From Rhodanobacter sp. (lineage in GTDB: Bacteria > Pseudomonadota > Gammaproteobacteria > Xanthomonadales > Rhodanobacteraceae), in the NCBI GenBank assembly GCA_024711345.1, contig JANJTA010000034.1, positions 1 to 64,000 of the forward strand: 64,000 nt of DNA. The letters are read 5' to 3'. Positions 27,786-37,389 of this stretch are shown here, in pieces. The notes beneath the pieces are model-generated. The model was not told the origin of the DNA. It made no database searches and saw only the letters and a list, made by a program, of their open reading frames with translations. Position 1 is the first letter of the stretch, and every line of letters starts with the position of its first letter. A program made the position numbers and the translations under genes.

Positions 27786-28988
27786 GTGTCCTTCTTTGCA
27801 TCCGTTGAAATGGCCCCGGGCGATCCGATCCTGGGCCTCACCGAGACCTACCTGGCCGATCCGCGCCCCGGCAAGATCAACCTGGGCGTGGGCATCTACG
27901 TCGACGAGCAGGGCCGCATCCCGCTGCTGTCGAGCGTGCAGGAGGTGGAACAGGCGCTGGCCGCCGCCGCGAAGCCGCGCGGCTACCTGCCGATCGACGG
28001 CATGCCGGCGTACAACCAGCTTACCCAGCGGCTGGTGTTCGGCGCCGACTCGCCGCTGCTGGCCGCCGGCCGCGTGGCCACCGCGCAGACCGTCGGCGGC
28101 AGCGGCGCGCTGCGGGTGGCGGCGGATCTGCTGAAGCAGGTGGCCGGGGCGGGCGCGAAGATCGCTATCAGCAGCCCCAGCTGGGGCAACCACCACGCGG
28201 TGTTCCGCACCGCGGGCTTCGCCCTGCTCGACTACCGCTACTACGACGCGGCCAGCCACGGGCTGGATTTCGCCGGCATGCTGGAAGACCTCGGTCGGCT
28301 CGAGCCCGGCACCGTGGTGCTGCTGCACGCGTGCTGCCACAACCCCACCGGCGTGGACCTGGACCCGGCGCAGTGGACACAGCTGATCGCGCTGCTGCAG
28401 GAGCGCCGGCTGCTGCCGTTCGTCGACATGGCCTACCAGGGCTTCGCCCAGGGTGCCGACGCCGATGCCGCCGGCGTGCGCCTGCTGGCCGAATCGGGCA
28501 TCGAGGCGTTCGTGGTGGCCAACTCGTATTCGAAGTCGTTTTCGCTGTACGGCGAGCGCGTGGGCGCGCTGTCGATGGTCGGCGCCGACCGCGACGAGGC
28601 GGCGCGGCTCCTCTCCAAGATCAAGCAGACCGTCCGCGCGAACTACTCCAGCCCGTCCACGCACGGCGCCGCGCTGGTCGCCGGCGTGCTTGGCAGCAAC
28701 GAGCTGCGTGCACGCTGGGAGCAGGAGCTGGGCGGCATGCGCGGGCGCATCCACGCGATGCGCGCGGGCTTCGTCGACAAACTGGCCGCGCTCGGTGCGC
28801 CGGATTTCGGCTTCATCAACCGCCAGGCCGGCATGTTCTCCTACTCCGGTCTGAGCCAGGCGCAGGTGCGCCGGCTGCGCGACGAGTTCGCGATCTACGC
28901 GCTGGACAGCGGCCGCATCTGCGTGGCGGCGCTGAACCAGGCCAACCTCGACACGGTGGCCGCGGCGGTGGCCGCCGTCTGCCGCTGA
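27786..28988 (+). CDS. tyrB: Aromatic/aspartate aminotransferase (class I, PLP)
   Basis: Transfers amino groups between aromatic amino acids or aspartate and 2-oxoglutarate. The 400-residue protein has the class-I features: INLGVGIYVDE near 31-41, the HNPTGVD block near 185-191, DMAYQGFAQG, and Lys250 in NSYSKSFSLYGERVG, which binds pyridoxal phosphate. The C-terminal arginine that holds the substrate carboxylate is expected near DSGRICVAALN. Sequence fits the TyrB/AspC clade; which amino acid is preferred cannot be settled. It begins with GTG at 27786, five bases after ttcA, giving the canonical SFFASVEMAPGDPILGL start. Confidence 0.92.
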   Translation: MSFFASVEMAPGDPILGLTETYLADPRPGKINLGVGIYVDEQGRIPLLSSVQEVEQALAAAAKPRGYLPIDGMPAYNQLTQRLVFGADSPLLAAGRVATAQTVGGSGALRVAADLLKQVAGAGAKIAISSPSWGNHHAVFRTAGFALLDYRYYDAASHGLDFAGMLEDLGRLEPGTVVLLHACCHNPTGVDLDPAQWTQLIALLQERRLLPFVDMAYQGFAQGADADAAGVRLLAESGIEAFVVANSYSKSFSLYGERVGALSMVGADRDEAARLLSKIKQTVRANYSSPSTHGAALVAGVLGSNELRARWEQELGGMRGRIHAMRAGFVDKLAALGAPDFGFINRQAGMFSYSGLSQAQVRRLRDEFAIYALDSGRICVAALNQANLDTVAAAVAAVCR

Positions 28989-29148
28989 TATCCACGGCCG
29001 TGGCCCCGGCGCAAGCCGGCTCGCGACGGCAGGATGCCGAAGCGAACACCGCAGGTGGCCCGACGGGCTGGCCGCAGGAAGCGGCCAGCAATCCAGCGAT
29101 GCCCGCGGGCGCCTTCACTTCTCTTGAACCCTTTTACCCGGATACCGA

Positions 29149-30066
29149 ATGTTCTTTCGCAACCTCACGCTGTTCCGTTTTTCCCCCGCCGTCGCCACTG
29201 ATCTGGACCGCCTCGACGAAGCGCTGGCCGAGCACCGGCTGCGCCCGTGCGGACCGCTGGAAATGTTCACCAAGGGCTTCGTGCCGCCGGTCGGGCGCGG
29301 CGAGGGCGAGCCGCTCACGCACACGGTGAAGCACTGCACCCTGCTGACCGTGGGCGGCGAGGACAAGCTGCTGCCGGCGGCGGTGATCAACGACGAGCTG
29401 CACCGCAAGGTGCAGAAGATTGCCGAGGAAGAAGGCCGCAAGGTAGGCGGCCGCGAGCGCAAGCGGATCAAGGAAGACCTGCTGACCGAACTGCTGCCGC
29501 GCGCGTTCGTGCGCAGCTCGCGGATGTCCGCCTATGTCGACAGGAAACACGGCTGGCTGGTGCTGGACACTTCCAGCCGCAAGTCGGCCGAGAACGCGCT
29601 GAGCCAGGTCCGCGAGGCGCTGGGCAGCTTCCCGGCGGTGCCGCTGGCGCCGGAGGAAGGCCCGCGCGTGCTGATGACCGACTGGCTGGCCAACGGCAAC
29701 CTGCCGGCCGGCCTCGCCCTGGGCGACGAGTGCGAGCTGCGCGACCCGGCCACCGCCACCGGCGCGATCGCCCGCTGCCGCCGGCAGGACCTGGATGCCG
29801 AGGAGGTCAAGGAGCACCTGCGCAACGGCAAGCAGGTGTTCATGCTCGGTCTCACCTTCGATGAGAGGATCAGCTTCGTGCTCGGCGAGGACCTGGTCGT
29901 GCGCAAGCTGAAGTTCCTCGACGTGGTGATGGACGAACTGGGCGACAGCCACGAGGACGCCCACGCCGAGCTGGACGCCGGCTTCGCCTTGCTGACGTTG
30001 GAGCTGGAGCGCCTGCTGGGCAAGCTGGAGGAATGGTTCGGCCTGCCACGCCCGGCCGATAGCTGA
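29149..30066 (+). CDS. rdgC: Recombination-associated protein RdgC
   Basis: A nucleoid-associated, ring-forming DNA-binding protein that limits RecA filament activity. The 305-residue length equals that of E. coli RdgC (303). Family features run throughout: MFFRNLTLFR at the start, the KHCTLLTVGGEDKLLPAAVINDEL region, GRKVGGRERKRIKEDLLTELLPRAF near 100-125, and the C-terminal VRKLKFLDVV. The gene follows tyrB after 160 bases that include a CCACGGCCGTGG palindrome (28992-29003), so it is probably transcribed separately. Confidence 0.95.
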   Translation: MFFRNLTLFRFSPAVATDLDRLDEALAEHRLRPCGPLEMFTKGFVPPVGRGEGEPLTHTVKHCTLLTVGGEDKLLPAAVINDELHRKVQKIAEEEGRKVGGRERKRIKEDLLTELLPRAFVRSSRMSAYVDRKHGWLVLDTSSRKSAENALSQVREALGSFPAVPLAPEEGPRVLMTDWLANGNLPAGLALGDECELRDPATATGAIARCRRQDLDAEEVKEHLRNGKQVFMLGLTFDERISFVLGEDLVVRKLKFLDVVMDELGDSHEDAHAELDAGFALLTLELERLLGKLEEWFGLPRPADS

Positions 30067-30180
30067 ACGAAAAGGCCATATCGCCGGGACGTCCGGCGCG
30101 CCATACTGGGCGTCCGGCCGCTTGCGGGCGGCGGATTCCCCTTTGATCAGCACGGGCCCGGGCAACAAGCAGGCAGGATC

Positions 30181-30951
30181 ATGGCGCAGCATCTGGAAGG
30201 CGACTGGCTGGAACTGGCGACGGTGGGCGGCAGCATCATCCGGGTGCTGAAGACCGCCCATCCGCGCGCCCGTCGGCTGCGCCTCACGGTGACCCCGCAA
30301 GGCGCACGGGTCACTTACCCGCTCGGCACCCATCCCGCCCAAGTCAGCGCCTTCCTGCGCAGCCACGCCGACTGGCTGGAGCAGAAGCTCGACGAGCTGA
30401 ACCTGATCGTGGAGCCATTGCCGCCGCTGCGCGTGGGCTACCCATGCAGCTTCCCGTTGCGCGGCGAGACGGCGATGCTGGACTGGGCCGAGGGCCCGTA
30501 CCCGAAGATCGAGCCGCATGCCGAGGGCCTCACCCTGGTGATCCCGCGCCCGCACACCCGCGCGCTGCCGATCGCTCGCGGCCTGCTCGCCTCGCACCTC
30601 GAAACGCTGATCCGCCGCGACGTCTCGCGCTGGCTGGCCGGCTACGTGCCGCAGCTGGGGCTGGCGCCCACCGCGCTGAAGATCCGCCCGATGAAAAGCC
30701 TGTGGGGCAGCCTGGACACGCGCGACCGCATCAATCTCGACCTCGCGCTGGCGCTGGCCCCGCCGGCCGCGCTGCGCTACGTGCTGGCGCACGAGCTGTG
30801 CCACCTGAAGGTGCGCAATCATTCGCCGCGCTTCTGGAGCCAGGTCGAACACCTGTTTCCGGACTGGCGCGAGCAGCGCGACTGGCTGCGCCAGCACGGC
30901 GCGATCCTCAAGGCGGAACTGGACCGGCTGGTCGACGACGTGGCCGACTGA
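30181..30951 (+). CDS. YgjP/SprT-like zinc metallopeptidase-domain protein
   Basis: A 256-residue cytoplasmic protein of the YgjP-like family (DUF45). The metal motif is HELCH at 204-208, with a third His at 214 in RNHSPRFW. The stretch LKIRPMKSLWGSLDTRDRINLDLALALAP before it is characteristic of the family. Despite the gluzincin-like motif, E. coli YgjP has been reported to act as a nucleotide pyrophosphatase, so the true reaction is open. No signal peptide is seen. It lies 31 bases upstream of the YciI-like gene. Confidence 0.85.
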   Translation: MAQHLEGDWLELATVGGSIIRVLKTAHPRARRLRLTVTPQGARVTYPLGTHPAQVSAFLRSHADWLEQKLDELNLIVEPLPPLRVGYPCSFPLRGETAMLDWAEGPYPKIEPHAEGLTLVIPRPHTRALPIARGLLASHLETLIRRDVSRWLAGYVPQLGLAPTALKIRPMKSLWGSLDTRDRINLDLALALAPPAALRYVLAHELCHLKVRNHSPRFWSQVEHLFPDWREQRDWLRQHGAILKAELDRLVDDVAD

Positions 30952-30982
30952 ACCTGACCCCTGCGGGCACGGGAGGGATGGC

Positions 30983-31288
30983 GTGAATCATTTCTTCGGC
31001 AAGCTGCTGCCCCCGCGTGCCACCTTCCCGCAGGACATGACGCCTGACGAGGCTCGTCTGATGAAGGCGCATGCCGCCTATTGGCAAGAGCTGATGGGGC
31101 GGGGACTGGTGGTGGTGTTCGGCCCGGTCGCCGATGCGCAGGGCGCCTACGGCATCCTGGTATTGCAATTGCCTGATGACATGCAGCCCGCGGCGCTGGT
31201 CGCGGGCGATCCCGTGATGAAAGCGGACATGGGCTTCCGCTTCGAAGTGCATCCGATGCGCGCGGTGCTGCCCGACCCGCTGGATTGA
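30983..31288 (+). CDS. YciI-related small protein
   Basis: A 101-residue protein with the YCII ferredoxin-like fold: an opening FFGKLLPPRATF strand, TPDEARLMKAHAAYWQELMGRGLVVVFGPV, and the closing DPVMKADMGFRFEVHPM. Members have a His/Asp pair and are thought to be small enzymes or regulators of unknown substrate. It starts with GTG at 30983, with GGGAGGG as ribosome-binding site. It is convergent with the hydroxylase gene, with only six bases between them. Confidence 0.8.
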   Translation: MNHFFGKLLPPRATFPQDMTPDEARLMKAHAAYWQELMGRGLVVVFGPVADAQGAYGILVLQLPDDMQPAALVAGDPVMKADMGFRFEVHPMRAVLPDPLD

Positions 31289-31294
31289 ATGGGT

Positions 31295-31876
31295 TCAGCC
31301 CTTGCGCGGCTGGCGTACGTACTTCGTGCCCAGCAGCACGTCCCACAGCGGCGTGGTGACGCCGAAGTTGCTGTCCGGGTGGTAGTGATGCACGTGGTGC
31401 GCGGCGGCCCAGCGCCTCAGCAGCGGCTGCCGGAAGCGCACGTGGTGGATGACGAAGTGGCTCAGCCCGTAGACGATGTAACCGAAGGTGATCGCGCTGG
31501 ACAGCAGCAGGGCGAAGCCGCTTGGCAGCAGCAGCACGAACACGCCGGTCAGCGCCAGCAGCACCAGCGGCGGCAGGAAGAACGGCAGCGAGTCGTAGCC
31601 CAGCGGCCGCGCATGGTGCTGGTCGTGGCCCTGGGCGAACAGCGGGATGCGCGTGTGGAACAGCCAGCGGTGGAAGAAGTACTCGATGAAGCTGAAGGCG
31701 AACAGGCCCAGGCCCAGCGCCAGCAACGCGGTCAGCGGGCCGTCGGCATGCCGTTGCCAGCCCAGCACCAGCAACAGCAGGCACAGCGCGGTATCCACGC
31801 CGAGCTCGGCCCAGTAATTGGCCGGGGTGGCGGACATGCGTACCACGGCGTCCACGAAGTTGCGCCAGGGGCTCAT
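31295..31876 (-). CDS. Fatty acid hydroxylase / sterol desaturase superfamily protein
   Basis: A 193-residue membrane protein with four hydrophobic segments and the histidine boxes of a di-iron hydroxylase: HRWLFH near 68-73, HDQHH near 83-87, HFVIHH and HHVHHYH near 160-166. Members hydroxylate or desaturate lipids, carotenoids or sterols; the substrate cannot be read. I chose the ATG at 31876; an upstream frame continues to 31948 but adds no hydrophobic or conserved sequence. A 7-bp dyad GCGTGAC/GTCACGC (31925-31957) lies in its upstream region. Confidence 0.82.
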   Translation of the reverse strand: MSPWRNFVDAVVRMSATPANYWAELGVDTALCLLLLVLGWQRHADGPLTALLALGLGLFAFSFIEYFFHRWLFHTRIPLFAQGHDQHHARPLGYDSLPFFLPPLVLLALTGVFVLLLPSGFALLLSSAITFGYIVYGLSHFVIHHVRFRQPLLRRWAAAHHVHHYHPDSNFGVTTPLWDVLLGTKYVRQPRKG

Positions 31877-32015
31877 CGCTTGCTGCACCGTTTTGCCTTC
31901 CTGTGCACGGGAACGCCAGCCTGCGGCGTGACGCCGGCATTCTCCCACGGTGTCACGCGCATTTCACAATGCCAAGGCAGGGCGGCGGCACGCCGTTCAG
32001 CATCGACGTGGGCGG

Positions 32016-33002
32016 TCAGTGCGACAGCGCGAAACCGGTGAGGATCTGCGCGGTCTGCTCGGGCTTTTCCTCCATCGGCATGTGGTTGCAGCCGTTGATG
32101 GTGCTGGTGCTGATCGCGCTGGCGGCGGTCAGGCCGTTGCGCAGGCTGTCCAGCGCGGAGATGTCCACGATCCTGTCGTCGTGGCACCACAGGCCCAGCA
32201 CCGGCATGGTCAGCTGGCCGAGCCGGTTCTGCACTGAAAGGTATTGTCCGGGCTCGCGCAGTTCGTTGAAGGTGCGTTCGATGAAGGCGCGGTTGCGCTG
32301 GTTGTGCTGGATGAACACGTCGACGAAGCGGCCGGGCAGGTCGAGCGGCTGCGCGTACGCCAGCGCGGCGGCGCGTTCGAAACCGGCGCGGTGGTCGAAC
32401 ACGAACGGGTTCCTGCCGGCCAGCGCGTCGCGGTCGAACGCGTTCTCCTTGCCCTTCAGCCCGAACGCGTCGAGCAGCGCCAGCGCGGACACGCGCTCGG
32501 GATGCTCGCTGGCGTACACGCCGGCGATCGCGCCGCCCATCGAGTGGCCGACCAGCAGGAAGCGCTGCAGGCCCAGGGTCCGCACGAACGCGTCGAGGCG
32601 CCCGGCCTGGGCGTCGATGTTGTAGCTGGCGCCGGGCACCCGCGAGGAATCGCCCCAGCCGGGCAGGTCGGGGATGATCAGGTGGAAGTGCGGCGTGAGC
32701 AGCTTCGCCGTCGGCAGCCACACGCTCTTGTCGGCGTCGAAGCCGTGCAGCAGCATGAGGGTCGGCCCCTGGCCGCCCTCGTAGTAGACCCAGTGCGTGT
32801 CGCCGGCCTGCACCGAATGCTCCTCCACGTGCGCCGCCATCGCCTCGCGGGCGACGTTGGCCTGCAGCAGCCATTGCGGCGCGAACAGGTAGCTGCCACC
32901 CAGCACGATCGCCAGCAGCACCACCAGCCACGCCAGGAATTTCAGCCGGCGCAGCAGCATGCGTTTCCAGAGCGGAGTGGTGGTGGGCGTCGATGGCGGC
33001 AT
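32016..33002 (-). CDS. Membrane-anchored alpha/beta hydrolase
   Basis: A 328-residue protein with one N-terminal membrane helix ([21 protein letters not shown], about 20-40) and an alpha/beta hydrolase domain. The oxyanion-hole region is [12 protein letters not shown], the nucleophile elbow GHSMGG holds the catalytic Ser, the Asp is likely in CHDDRIVD, and the His is in [10 protein letters not shown]. It resembles lipase/esterase-like hydrolases of the inner membrane. AGGAAACCACC upstream of the ATG at 33002 is the ribosome-binding site. It is downstream of the M1 peptidase, across GC-rich hairpins. Confidence 0.85.
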   Translation of the reverse strand: MPPSTPTTTPLWKRMLLRRLKFLAWLVVLLAIVLGGSYLFAPQWLLQANVAREAMAAHVEEHSVQAGDTHWVYYEGGQGPTLMLLHGFDADKSVWLPTAKLLTPHFHLIIPDLPGWGDSSRVPGASYNIDAQAGRLDAFVRTLGLQRFLLVGHSMGGAIAGVYASEHPERVSALALLDAFGLKGKENAFDRDALAGRNPFVFDHRAGFERAAALAYAQPLDLPGRFVDVFIQHNQRNRAFIERTFNELREPGQYLSVQNRLGQLTMPVLGLWCHDDRIVDISALDSLRNGLTAASAISTSTINGCNHMPMEEKPEQTAQILTGFALSH

Positions 33003-33034
33003 GGTGGTTTCCTGGAGGAGTCGGGCGGGTTGAC

Positions 33035-33140
33035 TCCCTCCCCTGCTTGCAGTGGAGGGATGGGGTTGCGCTCGATCTTGATGGAAGACCAAGAGCCTCT
33101 CCCCCTTCCCAGCCTACCGCTGCCGTGCAGGGGGAGGGGC
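33035..33140. repeat. Degenerate GC-rich hairpin repeats between M1 peptidase and hydrolase
   Basis: Two imperfect hairpins: CCCTCCCC around 33035-33043 against GGAGGGATGGGG around 33054-33065, and CCTCTCCCCC (33096-33105) against GGGGGAGGGG (33130-33139) with one wobble pair. They resemble the composite block at 169-286 and probably act as a terminator or processing site after the minus-strand peptidase gene, which ends at 33146. Confidence 0.5.
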
Positions 33141-33145
33141 GGCAA

Positions 33146-35002
33146 TCACTTCGCTGTCTGCTTCGCCTTGGCGAGGATGCCCTCCACCACCTGCTGGGTC
33201 AGCGGGTGGTAGCCGGCCCTGGCCTTGGCGTAGACCTGCTCGGCGAAGGCGAGGCCGTCCGGCGTCTTCACCAGCGCCTTGTACAGCGGCGTGGTGAGGT
33301 AGATGCGGCCGATCCGCGTCATGTGCTCGGCGGCGGCGTTCCACACCGCCTTGTCGCCGGCGGCGATGGCGTGGCTGTACCAGCGCATGCCGATCTCCGC
33401 GTTCGGCGTGCCGGTGAGGTGCCAGGCGGCGTCGAGCTCCTGCATCTTCGCCAGCGGCGGCGCATCGGGCAGGCGGTCGAGGAAGTACATCCATTCCTGC
33501 GTGTTCCAGCCCTTGGCGTCGAGCGAGCCTGCGGCCCGCTTGCCGGCGAGGAAATCCGCGCGCTCGCGGTCGATCGCGTTGAAGCGCGGCGAGTCGGGCA
33601 GCGGCGCATCCTGCGGGATGCCCTCGCCGTAGACCCAGGCTTTCACCTCGTCCCAGCGCATCTTGCCGGGATACTTCTCGATCAGGTTCGGCTTCAGGTA
33701 GTCGAGCATCTGCTCGGTGGTGATGCTCTGGAACGCGAAGTGGTGGAAGTAGCCCTTCAGGTAGGCGTCGAAATGCTCGCGGCCGAAGCGCTGTTCCAGG
33801 GTGCGCAGGAACCATGAGCCCTTGTCGTAGGCCACGTCGGACAACGCGTCGTCGGCGCCGATGCCGCGCGGGTCGGGCGCCAGCTTCTGCGCGTTGGCGG
33901 CCATCGCGCCGATGCCCTTCTGCAGGGCGCGGGCGGACAGCAGCGCCTCCTCGTCGGCCAGCGCCTTGCCGTACACCGCCTCGGTGATGCGGCCCTGCAC
34001 GTAGGTGGTGAAGCCTTCGTTGAGCCAGATGTCGCGCCAGGCGGCGGACGTCACCAGGTTGCCCGACCACGAGTGCGCCAGCTCGTGCGAGACCAGCGAG
34101 ACCAGGCTCTTGTCGCCCACCAGCACGGTCGGCGTGGCGAAGGTCATGTTCGGGTTTTCCATGCCGCCGAACGGGAACGACGGCGGCAGCACCAGGATGT
34201 CGTAGCGGCCCCACGCGTACGGGCCGTACAGCTGCTCGGTGGCGGCGATCAGTTTCTCGGTGTCCTCGAACTCGTGCGCGGCCTTGTCGACCACCGACGG
34301 CTCCGCGTAGACGGCCGAACGCGGCCCGGTCTCCTTCACCGCCAGGTCGCCCGCACCGATCGCCAGCAGGTAGGACGGGATCGGGTGCGGCTGCTTGAAC
34401 GTGAATTGGCCGTCCAGCGGGTGCTTCGCGTCGTTGATCGCACTCATCACCACCCGCACGTCCTTCGGCGCGGTGACGCGGGCCTCGTAGGTGAAGCGGA
34501 TCGCCGGCGAGTCCTGCAGCGGCACCCACGAGCGCGCGTGGATCGACTCGGACTGCGAGAACATGAAGGGCAGTTTCTTGTCGGCCGTCTGCGCCGGGGT
34601 CAGCCACTGCAGGCCGGACGCCTCGGGCGAGGTGGTGTAGACGATGCGCACCTGCGCCGGGTGCTTCGGCGCGGCAATGGTCAGCTTGCTGCCCAGCACC
34701 TTGTCGCGCGGGGCCAGCGCATACGTCAGCGGCGTCACCTTGCCGTCGGCGGCCAGCGCCTCGACCTTGGCGATCTTCAGGTCGCGCGTGTCCAGCACCA
34801 GCGACTGCGCCCTGGGGTTCTTCCAGTCCAGCTGCAGCGTGGCTTGGCCGTCGAGCTGCCTGCGCGGGAAGTCGATCGTCAGGTCCAGATCCAGATGGGT
34901 CACCCGCACCTGCTCGGGTTGGGCATAGGAGTTCGGGTCGTTGGCGCGGGCGGCCAACGGCAGCACGAGGGTGCCGAGGGCGAGGAAGGAAAGCAGGCGC
35001 AT
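33146..35002 (-). CDS. Exported M1-family zinc aminopeptidase (leukotriene A4 hydrolase-like)
   Basis: A 618-residue peptidase with a signal peptide (LLSFLALGTLVLPLAARA, cut near residue 20). The catalytic domain has the exopeptidase motif GGMEN at 279-283 and the zinc site HELAH at 306-310 with the third ligand Glu329 in NEGF; Tyr of DVAYDKGSWF is the likely transition-state stabiliser. The C-terminal helical domain (about 480-600) is of the leukotriene A4 hydrolase type. It would trim amino acids from periplasmic peptides. The ATG at 35002 begins the signal sequence and has GGAG upstream. Confidence 0.93.
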   Translation of the reverse strand: MRLLSFLALGTLVLPLAARANDPNSYAQPEQVRVTHLDLDLTIDFPRRQLDGQATLQLDWKNPRAQSLVLDTRDLKIAKVEALAADGKVTPLTYALAPRDKVLGSKLTIAAPKHPAQVRIVYTTSPEASGLQWLTPAQTADKKLPFMFSQSESIHARSWVPLQDSPAIRFTYEARVTAPKDVRVVMSAINDAKHPLDGQFTFKQPHPIPSYLLAIGAGDLAVKETGPRSAVYAEPSVVDKAAHEFEDTEKLIAATEQLYGPYAWGRYDILVLPPSFPFGGMENPNMTFATPTVLVGDKSLVSLVSHELAHSWSGNLVTSAAWRDIWLNEGFTTYVQGRITEAVYGKALADEEALLSARALQKGIGAMAANAQKLAPDPRGIGADDALSDVAYDKGSWFLRTLEQRFGREHFDAYLKGYFHHFAFQSITTEQMLDYLKPNLIEKYPGKMRWDEVKAWVYGEGIPQDAPLPDSPRFNAIDRERADFLAGKRAAGSLDAKGWNTQEWMYFLDRLPDAPPLAKMQELDAAWHLTGTPNAEIGMRWYSHAIAAGDKAVWNAAAEHMTRIGRIYLTTPLYKALVKTPDGLAFAEQVYAKARAGYHPLTQQVVEGILAKAKQTAK

Positions 35003-35199
35003 GCGGCGGCTCCGGGTGCGGGGGAAGGGCGAGTATGCCATCGCGGCGGCTTGGCTGGCCCATGACGGAAGGCCCGGGTCCGGTGGCGCACGGCGTGCCG
35101 CCCCAACTGTTTTCTTGCCGGCGAAAGGTGCAAGCTTGCCGGCGGGTGTCGCCATGACCGACGGCTGCGCGTCGATGGCCTGGACCTGGGGAGGGATGC

Positions 35200-37338
35200 A
35201 TGCTGATTGGCGCGGATGCACCGGCGACCGGCTACTTCATTGCGGCCTTGATCGCCACCACCGGCATCGCATTCGCCTCGGGCGTGCAGTTCATGGTCAT
35301 CGGCCTGTGGCGGCGGGGCGAGGGCATCTATCTTTCCTACGCGGCACTGTGCCTGTGCATTGCCGTACTGGCGCTGGGCAACGTGTTGCTGCTCGGCGCC
35401 GACGGCCTGGCACAGGCCATCACCGCCTTGCGCTGGATGATCGCGGCGGCCATCGCCAGTTTCGTGCCGATGGTGGTGTTCATCCGCGCCTATACCGGTG
35501 CCGGCACGCGCTGGCGCGCGCTGATCGGGATGATCCTGCTGGTGGCGGTCTTGCTGTGGGCCAACCAGGCGGCACCGACCACCTTGCTCTTCTCGCGGCT
35601 GGAAGCCGGCCAGCCCATCGTGCTGCCCTGGGGCGAGCGGCTGTACCGCGTCACCGGCGCAGGGTCGGCCTGGGGCGTGGCGTTCCATGCGGCCAGCTAC
35701 GCGGTTTTCCTGTGGGCGCTCGGCCGCGCGTGGGCGCAGTATCGCGGCGGCGATGCGTTGCGGGCGGCGCTGCTCGGCAGCTGCCTGCTGGCGCAGTTCG
35801 TCGCCCTGCTGTGGGGCGATATCGTGGTCGACCTGCTCAAGCACCGGGCCCCGTACCTGGACGCCTTCGCCTTCCTGCCCTTCGTGCTGCTGATGAGCCT
35901 GTCGCTGGCGGCGCAGATGCGCCAGCGTACCGCGCAGCTCGAACATGCCCGGCAGCGGCTGGAGGTCGAGGAGCATACCCGCCGTGCCGCCGAGCAGAGC
36001 CTGCGCCACCTGGCCTACCACGACAGCCTCACCGACCTGCCCAACCGCGCCAGCGCGCTGAAGCGGCTGGCCGAGTGGCATGCCGACGCGCTGGCGTACG
36101 GCGGTTGCGGTGCCTTGCTGCTGATCGACCTGGACAACTTCAAGACCATCAACGACGGCCTCGGCCATCACGTCGGCGACCGCCTGCTGCAGGCGATGGC
36201 CGGGCGCCTGCGCGCCGCGACGCCGCCCGATGCGATGCTGGCGCGCCTGGGCGGCGACGAGTTCGTGCTGATGCTCGGATTGTGCGAGCGCACCCCGCCG
36301 GAGATGCTGGCCCGCGCCGAACGGGTCGCGCAGGACATGATCGCGCTGGTGTCCGAGCCGGTGACGGAGGAACGGCGCGTACTCGGGGTGGGCGCCAGCG
36401 TGGGCCTGGTGGTGTATCCCGACGGCGAGGCGGACGTGGCCGACCTGCTGCGCCGCGCCGACATCGCGCTGTACCGGGCCAAGGCGGCCGGGCGCAATAC
36501 GGTGCGGGTGTTCCTGCCGCCGATGCAGCAGGAGGCCGACCGCCGCCTCAGCCTGGAGCGCGGCCTGCGCGCGGCGCTGGAGCAGGATTGCATGGGCACG
36601 CAGTTTGCCCTGCATTTCCAGCCGCAGATCGGCGTCGATGGCGAACTGCTGGGCGCCGAGGCGCTGCTGCGCTGGCGACACCCGCACCTGGGCGAGGTGG
36701 CGCCGGAGAAGTTCATCCCGCTGGCCGAAGAGACCGGCCTGATCCACGCGCTCGGCGCCTGGGTCGTCGACGAGGCCTGCGCCCACCTGCGCGCCTGGGA
36801 TCGCGACGGCATTCCCTGCGGCCGGACCCTGGCGGTCAACGTGAGCGCCTGGCAGCTCGCCCACCCGCACTACGCCGCCCGGCTCGTCGCGCGGGTGCGT
36901 GAAGCCGGCGTCGCGCCGGAGCGGCTGACCCTGGAGCTGACCGAGAGCGCCCTGCTGCAGGACTTCGACGCCGCGCAAGCCACGCTGCGCCAGCTGGCCG
37001 ACGCCGGCTTCAAGCTGGCGCTGGACGACTTCGGCGTCGGCTATTCCTCGCTGAGCTACCTGCAGCGCCTGCCGCTGGGCGTCATCAAGATCGACCGCGC
37101 CTTCGTCCGCGAGCTGCAGGCCGATGCCGGCAACCCGCCGTTGGCCGGCTTCATCATCGACGTGGCGCACCGGCTGGGCATCGTGGCGGTGGCCGAGGGC
37201 GTGGAGACCGCGTTCCAGCGCCTGGCGCTGGAACGGATGGGTTGCGACGGCCTGCAGGGCTACCTGATCAGCCGCCCGCTCGACGACGCCGGCTTCCGCC
37301 GCTGGGTGGCCGCCCAGCGGCACGCCCCGGTGTCCTGA
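35200..37338 (+). CDS. Membrane GGDEF-EAL protein (cyclic-di-GMP turnover)
   Basis: A 712-residue protein with seven or so N-terminal membrane helices (about 10-235), a coiled-coil linker, a diguanylate cyclase domain and a phosphodiesterase domain. The cyclase active site GGDEF is intact at 351-355. The phosphodiesterase keeps EAL at 487-489, the Asn of LAVNVSAW, the Glu of LELTES, the DD of LALDDFG, the Lys of VIKIDRAF and the Glu of AEGVET, so both activities are possible. The membrane part probably senses a signal, but no named sensor domain is recognised. It is divergent from the M1 peptidase gene. Confidence 0.92.
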   Translation: MLIGADAPATGYFIAALIATTGIAFASGVQFMVIGLWRRGEGIYLSYAALCLCIAVLALGNVLLLGADGLAQAITALRWMIAAAIASFVPMVVFIRAYTGAGTRWRALIGMILLVAVLLWANQAAPTTLLFSRLEAGQPIVLPWGERLYRVTGAGSAWGVAFHAASYAVFLWALGRAWAQYRGGDALRAALLGSCLLAQFVALLWGDIVVDLLKHRAPYLDAFAFLPFVLLMSLSLAAQMRQRTAQLEHARQRLEVEEHTRRAAEQSLRHLAYHDSLTDLPNRASALKRLAEWHADALAYGGCGALLLIDLDNFKTINDGLGHHVGDRLLQAMAGRLRAATPPDAMLARLGGDEFVLMLGLCERTPPEMLARAERVAQDMIALVSEPVTEERRVLGVGASVGLVVYPDGEADVADLLRRADIALYRAKAAGRNTVRVFLPPMQQEADRRLSLERGLRAALEQDCMGTQFALHFQPQIGVDGELLGAEALLRWRHPHLGEVAPEKFIPLAEETGLIHALGAWVVDEACAHLRAWDRDGIPCGRTLAVNVSAWQLAHPHYAARLVARVREAGVAPERLTLELTESALLQDFDAAQATLRQLADAGFKLALDDFGVGYSSLSYLQRLPLGVIKIDRAFVRELQADAGNPPLAGFIIDVAHRLGIVAVAEGVETAFQRLALERMGCDGLQGYLISRPLDDAGFRRWVAAQRHAPVS

Positions 37339-37389
37339 CGCGCGCAGGCGATCACCGCCACCGCACGCGGGAGCCGTCGGGGAGGCGGC

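Noticed and set aside
28992..29003. CCACGGCCGTGG palindrome after tyrB as a terminator
   Set aside because: Six pairs without a loop and no T-run; too weak to call as a terminator.
34900..37323. 807-codon frame opposite the GGDEF-EAL gene and the start of the M1 gene
   Set aside because: Composition is His/Gln/Arg-rich shadow sequence; it crosses the divergent promoter region of two well-supported genes.
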